A DNA stretch of 64,000 nucleotides from Orientallactaga sibirica (GCA_036365145.1 JAEOAD010000040.1:15103501-15167500); one strand, 5' to 3'. Counted from the stretch's first letter, positions 1 through 10,668 are shown. Notes: generated by a model from the letters alone, not told the origin. Program-made: numbers and translations.

Positions 1-434
1 TGGACCCTTCCCACCACCACCCCCCAAAAAAAATCAGTGTGACATATATCATGTTAGCCAGCAATAAATCTGGAAGAAATTCAAAATGGAGACCAAAGTC
101 TTTGATTTTCTTTTTAAAAGCATACTTAATCATTGTTTAGAGTAAAATGAAAGACCACAAATCCATATGGACATTGAACACAATGAGGACATAATTTTTC
201 ATGAGAATCTTATAACCTTACTCATGCCGAAAGAAATTGTCCCCGAGCAGTGCTGACACCGTTGCCTGAGATAGGAGTCTGAAAACACTGTGTTTTTTCA
301 GTCAAACTTTGGAAGCCTTGAATGGGCTCAATGAAATTCCAGAATTAATCCATTCCAGTCTTGGAATACCCACTGACTCATCCCACACTCCTCCATTTGC
401 CTTTCAGCAAACTCCTCTTATTCATCCTTTCAAC

Positions 435-485
<51 letters not shown>

Positions 486-935
486 CTTCCGTTCAAACTA
501 ACGGCTATGATACATCAAAATATTCACAGTTAATCTAACAGACTCTTTTTTTTTTTTTCATGTTCCCTGCTCCTGTTTTTCCGTCAGAGATGGAGGGGAA
601 ATCTCTTACCACCTCCCAGACAAGCTAAGATGCAGAAAAACTCCCGAGTTAGATAGGTTGGCTCTTTATTGCGCATAAATCCACGCTGCTCAGCAGTCTC
701 ACGTAGGATGCCAAGAGAGCTGTGTGTTACTGATCCCCCGATGCCAGAATTGCAGAGGGTTGACATTTATTGTGCAGACTTCACATAACAAATGATTTAC
801 CTAGAAAGAGACTCCAACTTCCAGCAAGTTGACATTTAATTCTTCTTCCTGGGCTGAAGAAGTAGAGAGATTCCATAAGAAAAACTGGCCTCGTGCAGGA
901 GGTGTGTTGGTGACCTTGGTGGTTTATTAGCCTCT
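1..935. other. Unique sequence with one CA repeat
   Basis: No gene or recognisable interspersed repeat is seen. A CA microsatellite and a short T run at 546-559 are the only features; open frames across it are repeat-driven or under 80 codons. Confidence 0.6.
436..483. repeat. (CA)n microsatellite
   Basis: About 24 uninterrupted CA units, long enough to be polymorphic. Confidence 0.97.
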
Positions 936-939
936 AGCT

Positions 940-1165
940 TGCCAGTGTTTGGCACACTCTCATGCCGCTGTTGTCCACCCAGTGTTGGCCGGGAGGTGAT
1001 GTCCAGCCTCTGTTCATGCCATGGCTTCCCCTGCCATCATGGAGCTTCCCCTCAAATCTCTGTAAGCCAAAATGAATCCTTTCCTCCCACAGCTGCTCTT
1101 GGTCGGCTGATTTGTGCCAACAAGGAGGTGTTTTCAGTCTCTTCTGTAGCAGGAGAGTATTCCAA
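940..1165 (+). mobile_element. MaLR-like LTR, 3' part
   Basis: The stretch TGTAAGCCAAAATGAATCCT followed by a CTGCTCTTGGTCGG segment resembles the 3' third of rodent MaLR/URR1-type repeats, where a polyadenylation-like AATRAA precedes a C/T-rich stretch. The 5' end is not resolved, and class assignment is by resemblance to other copies in the window. Confidence 0.45.
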
Positions 1166-1560
1166 AGACCTTTGAGAGTGAAGGACTGGGCTCATGTGTG
1201 ATGCACCAGGGAAATGCAGCAAGCTAGCTCAGTATCACAAGCGGGGTGCCTCAGGAACCCCAGATCTCTAAGGGGAATGAGCCAGAGTTATGGCACCCTG
1301 CATGACGGATGAACAAGTGGGAAGCTTGGGGTGCCCAGTTTAAGTTTGAAATGCTATGGGCATTTTTATTTGGGTCTCTAATTGATAAGTTAATCTATCT
1401 ATCTATCATCTATCTATCTATGTATATATGAATATATTATATTATTCATATAAGTCAGTTTCTTCACAGAAACTATTTCCCTTGATAAACACTGGAGCAA
1501 CAGACATGAAGAATAATCATGTCCATCCCTAACATAGCATGTCACTTTAAGATTCAACCT
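1166..1560. other. Unique sequence with (TATC)n
   Basis: AT-rich unique sequence with an imperfect TATC tetranucleotide run at 1393-1421. Nothing else is recognisable. Confidence 0.6.
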
Positions 1561-1561
1561 G

Positions 1562-1769
1562 AGGGCTGGAGAGATGGCTCAGTGGTTAAGGCACTTGCCT
1601 GCAATGCCTAACAACATAGGTTAGGTTACCCGGTGCCCATATAAAGCCAGATGCACAAAGTGATGCATGCGTCTAGAGCACATTTGCAGTGGCTGGAGAC
1701 CTTGGCATGTCCATTCTCTCTGCCCTCTCCCCTTGAAAATAAATAAATAAATAAAATATTTTTTTAAAA
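1562..1769 (+). mobile_element. DIP SINE (B2 superfamily), full length
   Basis: The head GGGCTGGAGAGATGGCTCAG contains a Pol III A box (TGGCTCAGTGG). The B box is damaged (TTAGGTTACCC), so it should not be transcribed efficiently. It ends in a C/T-rich segment and an AAATAAATAAA tail. Confidence 0.92.
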
Positions 1770-2424
1770 ATGATTTAAGCTTAAACAGCTGAGTATGAGA
1801 TGTGACGTCTTTCCAGATCTCTTCAAGGAGTCACAAAACCTTCCAAACAGAGGTCTGTGGAAAATGGTCCCTTGTGTTGTTTCTCCTGGATGGAATGACA
1901 CACACATTACAACAAAGTCCACAGTTTGCTAGTCTTTGATCCCATTTCGGTCATTTGTCTCATTGTTAATCCTTCCATGTCAGGAATCCCAGTGGTTAGG
2001 GATTGGTGGCCTCACCTCTCCCCATCTTTGCCATCTGCCTGGCCGCAGCTGTCACAGTCCTTTCAAGATGTGAACGGTTGGACATGCAAGCCAGGAAGGA
2101 GCAGAATGGAGTGGGGGGGTCTGTGTAATTCCTCCCGAAAACCCCAGCCTCTGGATGCACTTGGGGTGCAGGTGCAGAGGAAATGGTCCTTCAGAGATGA
2201 CAGATTATTAGGCACTTGCTGAAAATGAGGCCAACCCATTCTCAAGTGTTCAGATCTGCCTCCCAGTTCAAGTTTGGGCTGAAGTTAAATGGTGGTGGTG
2301 GGGGGTACAGGGTAGGGGTGGGGAAGAGAGCTTTAGAGTCCTCACATGTCAAGGGAAAGTCTGTCCATGAATCTCCTCTTGCTGAACCTGGGCTGCAGGC
2401 TCAGGTGCGTCTATAGCAGATGCT
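1770..2424. other. Unique sequence
   Basis: No coding signal or known repeat is seen. Overlapping frames on both strands (up to 98 codons) resemble no protein I know and lack clear splice context. Confidence 0.55.
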
Positions 2425-2640
2425 CTTCTAGCTCTGGAGTCAGACAGAGACAACTCCCCCGGTGACTCCGAGGTGCATGCCAAAATTACTTACCTCTCTA
2501 AGCCTGTGTTTCCTCACTTGCTGAAAAAGACTATCCATATCAATCTCTTAAGATGTTATGAGGATTAAATGAAATAAAATATGTAAAGGACCTAGCAGAA
2601 TGTTTAACGTGCAGTAAATCCCAGTCAATACTGGCTATTT
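2425..2640 (+). mobile_element. MIR SINE, nearly complete
   Basis: The tRNA-derived head region (CTGGAGTCAGACAGA), the core CTCTCTAAGCCTGTGTTTCC and the tail region ATGAGGATTAAATGA occur in MIR order. This ancient mammalian SINE is well diverged but essentially full length. Confidence 0.85.
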
Positions 2641-3240
2641 TTTTTAGATAAATTTCCCCCTGCTTCTTGGAAGTACATCCAGTGAGACATTACGCAGTCT
2701 GTCTTACAAGATACATATCTGATCTAGAAAGGCCGGGAGGGAGTAGAAACGTGAGCTGTCTGGAGTAGGTGCTTTCTGACACAAGAGTCCCAGCTGTGGA
2801 CTCTCGCCGAAGGCTCAGAAGTGGAAGTGATTTTGCTCTTGGCTCACGGCCTCCCCTCTTCTTGGAGGAGGCGAGGAGGAGAGAGGCCATAAAGGAAGGA
2901 ACCCGTAAAGTGGAAGATGCTTAGGCAGGAGGTAAAAACAAAGGCAGGCAGCACTCAGAGCAGCCAAGGTTCAGAGAACAGCAGTGGGAAGTGGACGTGG
3001 AGCTGTGTGGAAGATGGCAGGACATAACCCCCACCCGAGCTGGCCATGTACCTGCTGTGGTGGGGCGGGGGCAGTTAAAAGCAGATGCACTTCCTCTCAA
3101 AGAGCATACTCTGTCCCCGGGACCTGTGATTACGGGTATATGGGATGCAAGAGGGCTTGGGGTGCTTCTCCTCCAAGTGGGCCCTTGAATGGGAGTCACG
3201 GCCTGGGGCCCGTGGTCAGCATGTGGGTAGAAGAGCATGT
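2641..3240. other. Unique sequence, GC-moderate
   Basis: Both strands have overlapping open frames up to 105 codons, with no homology I recognise. Nothing supports an exon. Confidence 0.5.
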
Positions 3241-3452
3241 TGTAGTCACCTTCTCATCACTGGGACAAAACACCTGACCTTAGGGGAGGAAAGGGTTGGT
3301 TTCCGCTTCCGGTTTCGGGGGAGTTTCCTCATGGCAGGAAAAGCATGACACAAGCCAGACAGCAGGGGAAGCAAGCAGTCTGAGTGAGTTAGTGACACAC
3401 CTCCTCCGGCAAGGCTCCACCTCCCAAGTTGCCACCAGCTGGGGATTGAGCT
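3241..3452 (-). mobile_element. MaLR/URR1-like repeat fragment
   Basis: On the plus strand it reads CTTCTCATCACTGGGACAAA, then CTCATGGCAGGAAAAGCATG, then GTGACACACCTCCTCCGGCA. That is the antisense order of a common rodent repeat of this type. The right end is cut by the DIP element. Confidence 0.55.
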
Positions 3453-3469
3453 TGATTCTTTTTTTTTTT

Positions 3470-3665
3470 TTAATTTTTATTTATGTATTTGAGAGAGAGA
3501 ATGGACACATCAGGGCCTGCGGCCACTGCAAACAAACTCCAGATGCTGGAAACAAACTCTAGATGGATGTGTCCTCTTGTGCATCTGGCTTCCTTGGTCC
3601 TGGGGAATCGAACCTGGGTCCTTTGGCTTTGCAGCGCCTTAACTGCTAAGCCATCTCTCCAGCCC
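3470..3665 (-). mobile_element. DIP SINE with internal duplication
   Basis: Standard antisense DIP ending CCATCTCTCCAGCCC. The segment around AACAAACTCCAGATG is duplicated in tandem (3532-3567), which is unusual for the family and probably arose by slippage. Confidence 0.93.
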
Positions 3666-3666
3666 T

Positions 3667-3815
3667 GACTTTTATTCTTAATCACAAGCACAGAAAGCTT
3701 TGGGAATATTTCTCATTCCAACTCCCACCGACCATGAGTGTAGACCAGGAGGGTGTGTAAGCAGGTACTGTGTGGACCATAGGAAAGAGAAAAGGGACCT
3801 TGTGAAAGCATTTCT
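3667..3815. other. Unique sequence and DIP target site
   Basis: Short unique spacer. Its last 11 bases (AAAGCATTTCT, 3805-3815) recur after the next SINE as its TSD. Confidence 0.6.
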
Positions 3816-4090
3816 TTTTTAAAAAAATTGTTTTTATTTTTGAGAGAGAGAGAGAGAGAGAGAGAGGGAAGGAGAGAGAAAGAGAAAGAAGCAGAGAGAG
3901 AATGGGCGCACCCAGTCCTTCAGCCTGTTACGAACAAACTCCAGATGCCTGCTTCCCCTTGTGGTGCATGTGCGACATTGTGCACTTGCCCGACTGTGCA
4001 TCCAGCTATGTGGGACCTGGAGATTTGAACATGAGTTCTCAGACTTCACAGGCCAGTGCTTCAACCACTAAGCCATCTCTTTAGCCCTCA
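3816..4090 (-). mobile_element. DIP SINE, long subfamily
   Basis: Carries the extra central module (GTGCGACATTGTGCACTTGC) absent from the short form. TSD AAAGCATTTCT lies at 3805-3815 and 4093-4103. A GA-rich run of about 60 bp sits at the tail side. Confidence 0.94.
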
Positions 4091-4103
4091 TCAAAGCATT
4101 TCT

Positions 4104-4607
4104 GTTTGCTACATGCATAAGCCACCATTATAGGCAGGCTTCTCCAGACATGGAGACTAAAGGAAGGCTGGGACCCAAGGTGTTTATCAGGGACGAGCAC
4201 CTGGGGCTGAATAGGAAGTTGACCTGGTCAGGGACTATGTCAAACTGCATGCAGGCCCACAAAGCTACAGCCAGTGCTATGAAGAGGGGAGAGGCCAGGA
4301 CTCTCTTAGAGAGTCCAAGACCACAGAAGGACATGACCTTGGACAGGGTGGCTTTCTGTAGCTGAGGAGGACCCACTCAGCTGGAAGTTAGCTGCCAACC
4401 TTGTTCCCCATGGCTGGGTAATAACACCTTCCTTACATCTTGTATCTACCATGACTACCTCCACCACAGCTCATGATTTGTTTTCACTTGTGTTAGTTTA
4501 TTTGTTTTCACTTGTATTAGTTTAGTTCAATAAAATCTCTAAGAAAACCCAAGGTTCTGTTCCTTTGAGCCTCTGGTCACAACATTTTCATCAGTCAGTC
4601 AATACTT
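4104..4607. other. Unique sequence
   Basis: About 500 bp without a recognised repeat. A near-duplicate of TTGTTTTCACTTGTATTAGTTT occurs twice at 4479-4530 (short tandem duplication). No exon is supported. Confidence 0.5.
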
Positions 4608-4619
4608 AACCTTGTCTTA

Positions 4620-4889
4620 CTTTTTTTTTTTTTTTTTTTTTTTGAGGCAAGCCCAACAAATTGCCTTTTTTATGCCTTATTTTTATGCAAGAGTGAGAGA
4701 GACAATAGGTATGCCAGGGCCTCCAGCCACTGCAAATGAACTCCAGACACATGTGCCCCCTTGTGTGCAAGTGCAACCTTGTATATGTGCATCACTGTGT
4801 GTCTGGCTTATGTGGGACCTGGAAGAACTGAACATGAGTCCTTAGGCTTTGCAGGCAAGTACTTTAACTGCTAAGCCATCTCTCCAGCC
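4620..4889 (-). mobile_element. DIP SINE, long subfamily (first of a tandem pair)
   Basis: Contains the long module (TGCAAGTGCAACCTTG) and a 24-base T run as antisense tail. It abuts the next DIP with no TSD between the two; the outer TSD is shared (4608-4620 and 5109-5121). Confidence 0.92.
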
Positions 4890-5108
4890 TTTTTTTTTCT
4901 TTTTTTAATAAGAGGGAGAGAGAATTCATGTGCCAGGGTCTCCAGCCAGTGCAACAGAACTCTAGACACATGCACCCTCTTGTGAGCATGTGTGACCTTG
5001 TGTGCTTGTATCACTGTGTGTCTGGATTACATGGGATCTAGAGAGTCGAACATGGGTCCTTAAGCTTTGCAGGCAAGTGCCTTAACTGCTAAGCCATCTC
5101 TCCAGCCC
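4890..5108 (-). mobile_element. DIP SINE, long subfamily (second of a tandem pair)
   Basis: Its right flank carries AACCTTGTCTCAC, matching AACCTTGTCTTAC left of the previous DIP at 12 of 13 positions. This one likely came first and the other entered its tail. Confidence 0.92.
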
Positions 5109-5121
5109 AACCTTGTCTCAC

Positions 5122-5409
5122 ATTTGTTTCTGTTTAAAGACACCTTACTTCATACATATGCTTGACTCATTAGCATTGAGCTCATGGCTGATAGCACCAC
5201 AACTCTAGTCTTATCTCATACATATATTTCCTCTGAAGTCACACCATACCTTCTTGTGCTGAGGAATATCAGCCAGCACTTCACGACTCCACTGGAGCCA
5301 GCCACTAGTGCTCAGTAGACCGCTTGCTTACAGATACTTGCTCACAGCATGAGAGCAGAGAAAGCAGCTAGAAGGTTGTTTTGTCGGCCCTCAGCTGAGA
5401 ACATGCCAT
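5122..5409. other. Unique sequence
   Basis: AT-rich, no repeat or coding feature recognised. Confidence 0.55.
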
Positions 5410-5428
5410 AGACAATTCTAGATTTTTA

Positions 5429-5466
5429 AAAAATATATTTTTATTTATTTGCATGGAGGGAGATAA

Positions 5467-5501
<35 letters not shown>

Positions 5502-5660
5502 ACAGAAAGAGAGAACGGGTACTCCAGGGCCTCCAGCCACCATGAATGGACTTCAGATGCATGCACCAGTTTGTGTATTTGGTTTTATGTGGATGCTGGG
5601 GCTTTAAACTCATTAGACTTTGCACACAAGCACTTTAACCACTGAGTCATCTCTCCAGCC
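5429..5660 (-). mobile_element. DIP SINE with 19-bp perfect TSD
   Basis: The TSD AGACAATTCTAGATTTTTA is identical at 5410-5428 and 5661-5679, marking exact insertion ends. The body is diverged despite the intact TSD. Confidence 0.96.
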
Positions 5661-5812
5661 AGACAATTCTAGATTTTTACTAAACCCCTCTTGTCCATGA
5701 GTGAAGACAAAAATACTTCAAAAATTGGCTTTAATGAAAGATACATTTAGTGAGGTGAATTCATAAATGCATAATAGGTAAACAGTGAGGGTCAAGTATA
5801 CTCCATTCTTTT

Positions 5813-6082
5813 TTTTATTATTATTTTTGGAGAGACACAGAGAGAGACAGACAGAGAGGGAGAGGAAGACAGATAGAGATGGGAGTGCCAGCAGCCTCTC
5901 AGCTGCTGTGAATGAAATCCAGATGCATGCTCCCCCTTGTGGTCAAGTGCGGCATTGTGCCCTTGCATCACTTTGCATCTGGCTAAACTTGGGACCTGGA
6001 GATTAGAACCACTGGAGATTGGAACCAGCGTTCTTAGGCTTAGGAGGCAGGCGTCTTAACCGCTAGGCCATCTCTCCAGCCC
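5813..6082 (-). mobile_element. DIP SINE, long subfamily, internal duplication
   Basis: TSD TACTCCATTCTTTT lies at 5799-5812 and 6083-6096. The stretch GGAGATTAGAACC is duplicated (5998-6026). Long module CAAGTGCGGCATTGTGC is present. Confidence 0.95.
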
Positions 6083-6191
6083 TACTCCATTCTTTTAAAT
6101 GGCCTCTTTTCTTATAATTTAAATGTTAATACTACTCTCATTCTAGGTCAATCTATTGGTGAAACCATGTTCACTGTGCTGTTCGTATTTT

Positions 6192-6433
6192 TTTTTTTTT
6201 ATTTGAGAGAGACAGAGAGAGAGAGAGAGGAAGAGGCAGAGAAAGAATGGACACACCAAGGCCTTTCAGCCACTGTGAATGAATTCCAGACACATGCGCC
6301 CCTTGTGCACATGTGTGACATTGCATGCTTGCATCACTTCTGTGTCTGGCTATCTGTGGGTCCTGGAGATTCAAACAAGCGTTCTTGGGCTTCGCAGGCA
6401 GGCGCCTTAACCACTGAGCCATCTCTCTAGCCC
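6192..6433 (-). mobile_element. DIP SINE, long subfamily
   Basis: Imperfect TSD GCTGTTCGTATTT / GCTGTTCATACTTT flanks it at 6178 and 6434. Ends with CTCTCTAGCCC, one base off the family end. Confidence 0.93.
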
Positions 6434-6529
6434 GCTGTTCATACTTTTATTAACAAGCATTAAGTTGCTCATCTTGATACTATCTACAAGCATCTCCTAC
6501 ACCCCTGGTGGCACGTTCATCTAAGATTT

Positions 6530-6563
6530 ATTTTATTTATTTGAGACAAAGAGAGAAATAGGT

Positions 6564-6614
<51 letters not shown>

Positions 6615-6759
6615 ATGTGCACCCCACGGCCTCCAGCCACTGCAAACAAACTCCAGATGCACGCGCCCCCTTGTGCATCTGGCTTATGTGGGTCCTCTGG
6701 GTCCTAGGTCTAAGGGCTTCACAGGCAAACGCCTTAAGCACTAAGTCATCTCTCCAGCC
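6530..6759 (-). mobile_element. DIP SINE
   Basis: Short form with an expanded (GA)n run at 6569-6611. The B-box region carries a small duplication (GGGTCCTCTGGGTCCTAGG). Confidence 0.92.
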
Positions 6760-7880
6760 CTACATTTAAAGGGCCAATGACCCTTAAACCTGGATGTTGT
6801 GGGTGGTAAGGATTTGACACATGAATCCTTTGGTCCTGCCCAATCTCAGGAAATCTTTCTGTCCTTGAGTTTCTGTTGGGACCCTTCATTTGCTCAAAGA
6901 TCTCTGGGCTGTAGAGAACCAACTTTTCCATATCCTTGTAGCATAAGTTATGTTTATCCTTTACTTGCTAATGAGACAGCGCTGTGTTTAATGTGGATTG
7001 ATTCAAATAAGAGAATTCAGCAACTTTCCAAATCCACCAACTTCTTCCTGTGTGGTTAAATGTTCCCATATTTGATGAAAATGGAGAAAGGAAATGACAG
7101 AGGATTTGGATATTATCCTGAAAGTTATTTGCTTGCTTTAAAAAAAAATCTTAATAAAAGATTTGCCCAATTCGTTTTTCATAACTGTGTGGAAATAAAG
7201 AAAAAAATTCTGTGAAAGAGTTGGTTTTTACACAAAATTGCCATTGCATTTCAAAGCACACCATAAATCACTTTGTAGTGCTATCTGGCATTTGTAATTT
7301 AAAATGTCCAGGGTTAGTTACATTGCACAGATTCTCTGGTGGGGCAATAATCACAGGGTGACAAATGGGCTTCTTTCAGTGGGGGTGTTTGTAAAAAAGC
7401 ATATGAGCTTTTCAAACGGGGTTCAGCCTCTCTGCCACGTCGTGGTCTGATGATGTTTCCCTATAACTTGTAAACATTAGATAAGTTATTTAGAGACGAG
7501 ATGTTTGTTATTTCAAAGGAGATAAGAATAAACCAAAGCAAAGCTCACATGTATACATTTTAAAATCTTGAACCTATGTCAAAATGTTCAAAACTCTTAC
7601 GTTCTGTTTCCTTCCTCCTTGTCTTCTCTGATGGTTAGTAATGTCCATGCTGGTTTCTCTTTGCAATTCCTTTCCAATTAATTACATAGGGGAGAGAAGG
7701 AAGAGTTGCACCAAATACAATAGAGCTAAGTCACCAGTTCCTCGGACCAGAGGGGCCATTCCCCACTCAATGTGGACTCCGGCGAAGGGAAAATTTGTTC
7801 CCAATACACTGTCATCTACAATCCTTCAGGGCAATTCTGCTTTGCCTGGCTTTGAGAGCACCTACTTTTCCTCTCCTTAA
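6760..7880. other. 1.1-kb unique AT-rich block, candidate regulatory sequence
   Basis: One of the longer SINE-free blocks. At 7470-7533 it clusters GTAAACA, two AGATAAG, TGTTTGT, TTTCAAAGG and AATAAAC, which resemble forkhead, GATA and TCF/LEF sites. No open frame is credible. Functional reading is inference. Confidence 0.35.
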
Positions 7881-8099
7881 AAAAAAAACAAAAACAAAAA
7901 CAACAACAACAACAACAACAAAATCTTTATTTATTTTCAAGCAGAGACAGGGGTGCACCAGGGCCTCTAGCCACTGCAAACAATCTCCAGATGCACGTGC
8001 CACTTTGTGCATCTGGCTTTACGTGGGTAGTCAGAAATCGAATCTGGATCATTAGGAAGTACAGGCAAGCGCCTTAACCACCATGCCATCTCTCCAGCC
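7881..8099 (-). mobile_element. DIP SINE with (CAA)n at tail
   Basis: Antisense DIP at 7922-8099, preceded by an A-rich then (CAA)n tract at 7881-7921. The A box region is mutated (CCACCATGCC). Confidence 0.9.
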
Positions 8100-8930
8100 C
8101 TCCCTCTCGGTTTTACCCCATGGCGGCAGCCAGTCTGATCTTCACAGAATCCATACCTGCTCCAAGTGTCATTTGTTCTCTGGATCCCAACTTAACCACC
8201 TCTAAGCTAGAGCACGCAAGTATGTTTGTTATAAATGACAATTAGTGATCCTCCATGTCCATGGAGACCAGCGTGGGTAAGGTTTCCTGATTTGTGTGTG
8301 CAGGGCAAGAATCCTCCTTTCCTGTGCTTGCCATGACATGAACATGACTGAGGAGGACCACTCAAGACCGAGGTTCACCATGGCTTTGGGAACTCGGATG
8401 GCCCTTCATTCCTTTATCTTCAAGCACACGTGCTTGACACGGTGGTGTGTGGTGACAAGACTCTCCTGAGCAACTGGCTCATGTAGAACTGAGCCTGAGC
8501 CACAGAGAGAAAAGGCTGGAGGTTTGCTCCGCCCATGTCTCCTTCCCAGGCTTAGGCACATTTCCCAGCAGTTTCATTGCCATCCAGGTAATGGAGGACC
8601 GGCCCTTGCTGTTGCAAAATGTAAGTGAACGTGATGAGTCAGTCCTGGGTCAGGGCCACTAACAATTGTGTGTGTCACGCCCCACCCCCTCCGTCCTCAA
8701 TCTAGGGTCCTTGGATATATGACATGCTCTGAAGATGGGGGTTAGGTCTCCTCGGGACTGCACCTCACAACTTCCACCTAATGGAAATGAACTTCACTGT
8801 AAGAAATCAATGTTTTTTATTGTGTCAAACCCCAAGTCGTCAGAACTGATCAGTTACAGTAACATTACTCAGCATAACTAGTACAATTCTGCAACCTCAG
8901 AGACACACATGATGCTATGCACTGTATCAT
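8100..8930. other. Unique sequence
   Basis: More than 800 bp with no recognised repeat or exon. Contains a C-rich stretch near 8680. Confidence 0.5.
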
Positions 8931-8934
8931 ACCT

Positions 8935-9545
8935 TCCTCTTCAAGTTCATGTGTTGAATGACGTCCCAGGCATACATGAAGATAAAGTCTTTAACATATT
9001 TTTAATTAATTAATTAATTTATTTATTTATTTCTGTATTTGCTCATTTATTTGAGAGAGTGAGAAAGAGGCAGATAGCAAGAGTGTGAATGGGCATGCCA
9101 GGGCCTCTAACTACTTCAAGCAAACTCCAGACCCATGTGCCACCTCGTACATCTGGCATTATGTGGGTTGTGGGGAATGGAACTCATTTCCAGTCGAATT
9201 CAGCTCCTCAGCCTTTGCAGGAAAATGCCTTAACTGCTAAGCCGTCTCTCCAGCCCTGAGATAAAGTCCTTGAAGAGATCAGTTAAGGTGGAAAATACAG
9301 GGTAGTGCTAATCCAACATCATTAGTGCCCTTAGCAAACAGGAGATGTCAGGGGAGTGTGCATAGAGGGACGGCCATAATAGAGCAGCAATAGCTGGTCA
9401 TCTACGGCAACCAGCACTGTGTGGTCTTGGGTTTCCAGGCTCCAGAACTGTGGGAAAATGGGCGCTTTTTGTTGAAGCCACCCAGTGTGTGGTACTTCGT
9501 AATGGAAGCCCCGGGAAATTACCATACATGGTAAAGTCTCTTTCA
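8935..9545 (+). mobile_element. MLT1-type MaLR LTR, interrupted by a DIP
   Basis: The 3' portion has CTCCAGAACTGTGGGAAAAT and AAGCCACCCAGTGTGTGGTA, diagnostic of MLT1. Upstream, AGTTAAGGTGGAAAATACAG and CTAATCCAACATCATTAGTG fit the middle of the LTR. A DIP insertion at 8994-9258 splits it. Confidence 0.8.
8994..9258 (-). mobile_element. DIP SINE inside the MLT1 LTR
   Basis: TSD AGATAAAGTCTTT / AGATAAAGTCCTT at 8980-8992 and 9259-9271. The tail is an expanded TTAA/TTTA run. A duplicated stretch around CAGTCGAATTCAGCTCC disrupts the B-box region. Confidence 0.94.
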
Positions 9546-9630
9546 TACTACTGTGGGTCCTTCTTATTTTCCAACAGGTTTGTTGTGGGCAACCACGGAG
9601 CCCTCAAAGATGCCCTCGAAGTTTTTAGGG
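9546..9630. other. Short unique spacer
   Basis: No feature recognised. Confidence 0.5.
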
Positions 9631-9631
9631 G

Positions 9632-9850
9632 TTTGGAAGATGGCTCAGCCATTAGTCTGCGGATCCCAGCACTCGGGAAGAAGATACAGGTGGATCCCCA
9701 GGGGCAAACTGGCTAACTAAAGTAGCCAGTTGAGTGAACTCTGGGTGCAACGAGAGACCCAGCCTAGATAAAAGAAGGTGTAAATGATGGAGGCAAAGAT
9801 GCAGTGTTGACGTCTGACCTCCATATGCACACATACATGCAAAAAAAGGA
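9632..9850 (+). mobile_element. B4-like composite SINE
   Basis: Contains GGATCCCAGCACTCGGGAAG (B1-like) and ends GACGTCTGACCTCCATATGC then an ACACATACATGC run, the typical 3' end of rodent B4/RSINE1 elements. Old and diverged. Confidence 0.5.
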
Positions 9851-10028
9851 AAAGATGCTCATCTTTCTAACTCTCTTGTTTCTGCCACAGATATCTTTAA
9901 TGTCCTGCCGGTCACTCCCCTTCTCAAATCCACGCACAAGAGCATCCATCCACTCACCTAGAATTCCTGACTTTGCTCAGTGCCTTCCATGTTTCATAGC
10001 TGTCGTGGTCACAGAAATTTCTTCAAAA
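9851..10028. other. Unique sequence
   Basis: No feature recognised. Confidence 0.5.
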
Positions 10029-10039
10029 AAGTCTTTACT

Positions 10040-10269
10040 TGGGATGACTCAGCGGTTAGGGCGCTTGCCTGCAAAGCCTAAGGACCCACGTTCGATCTCT
10101 CTTCAGATCCCGCATAAGCCACGTGCACAAAGGTGAGGCAAGCACAAGGTCGCATATGCCCACTAGGTGGCACAAGCATCTGGAGTTCAATTGCAGTGGC
10201 TGAGGCCCTGGTGTGCCAATTCTCTGTCTCTCTCTTGCTCACTCTCACTCTCACTCTCTCTAAAAAAAT
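10040..10269 (+). mobile_element. DIP SINE, long subfamily with CTCF-core motif
   Basis: TSD AAGTCTTTACT at 10029-10039 and 10270-10280. Lacks the first GGGGCTGG bases of the head. Central module GTGAGGCAAGCACAAGGTCG leads into CCACTAGGTGGCAC. Confidence 0.94.
10160..10173 (+). promoter_or_regulatory. CTCF-core-like motif inside a DIP
   Basis: CCACTAGGTGGCAC fits the commonly cited core CCASYAGRKGGCRS at all 14 positions. Binding is not shown; flanking bases were not scored. Confidence 0.5.
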
Positions 10270-10280
10270 AAGTCTTTACT

Positions 10281-10668
10281 GGGCTGGGGGATGGTTCCAT
10301 GCACTGAGTGCTCACTGCTCAGCCACAGTATCTAAGTTTGAGCTCCAGACCCCATGTAAAAAGCTAAAAGCCATGGTGAGCTGCTATAATCCCAGCACAC
10401 TGACATAGACGTGAGATGGGAGGCAGGAAGATAGAAATGGTCGAATTTTCCAGAAGCTCATGGTGAGCATAGCAAAGAACAACAGCAGAGTGAGAATCCA
10501 GGGTGAAAATTTCTGCCTCAAATAAGGTGGAAAGAACAAACATCATCCTCTGACCTCCACATACACACCATGACTCACTCGTGCCATGCCTGCATTCAAA
10601 CCCTCACACCCATGAACAGGCACTCATAGGTGCATGTGTGCGCACACATACACACACAAATAACTAAA
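10281..10668 (+). mobile_element. B3/B4-like composite SINE
   Basis: Begins GGGCTGGGGGATGGTTCC, contains GCTATAATCCCAGCACACTG and ends with CCTCTGACCTCCACATACAC and a CA-rich run. The order is tRNA-like head, B1-like middle and dinucleotide tail. Much older than the DIP placed in front of it. Confidence 0.5.
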
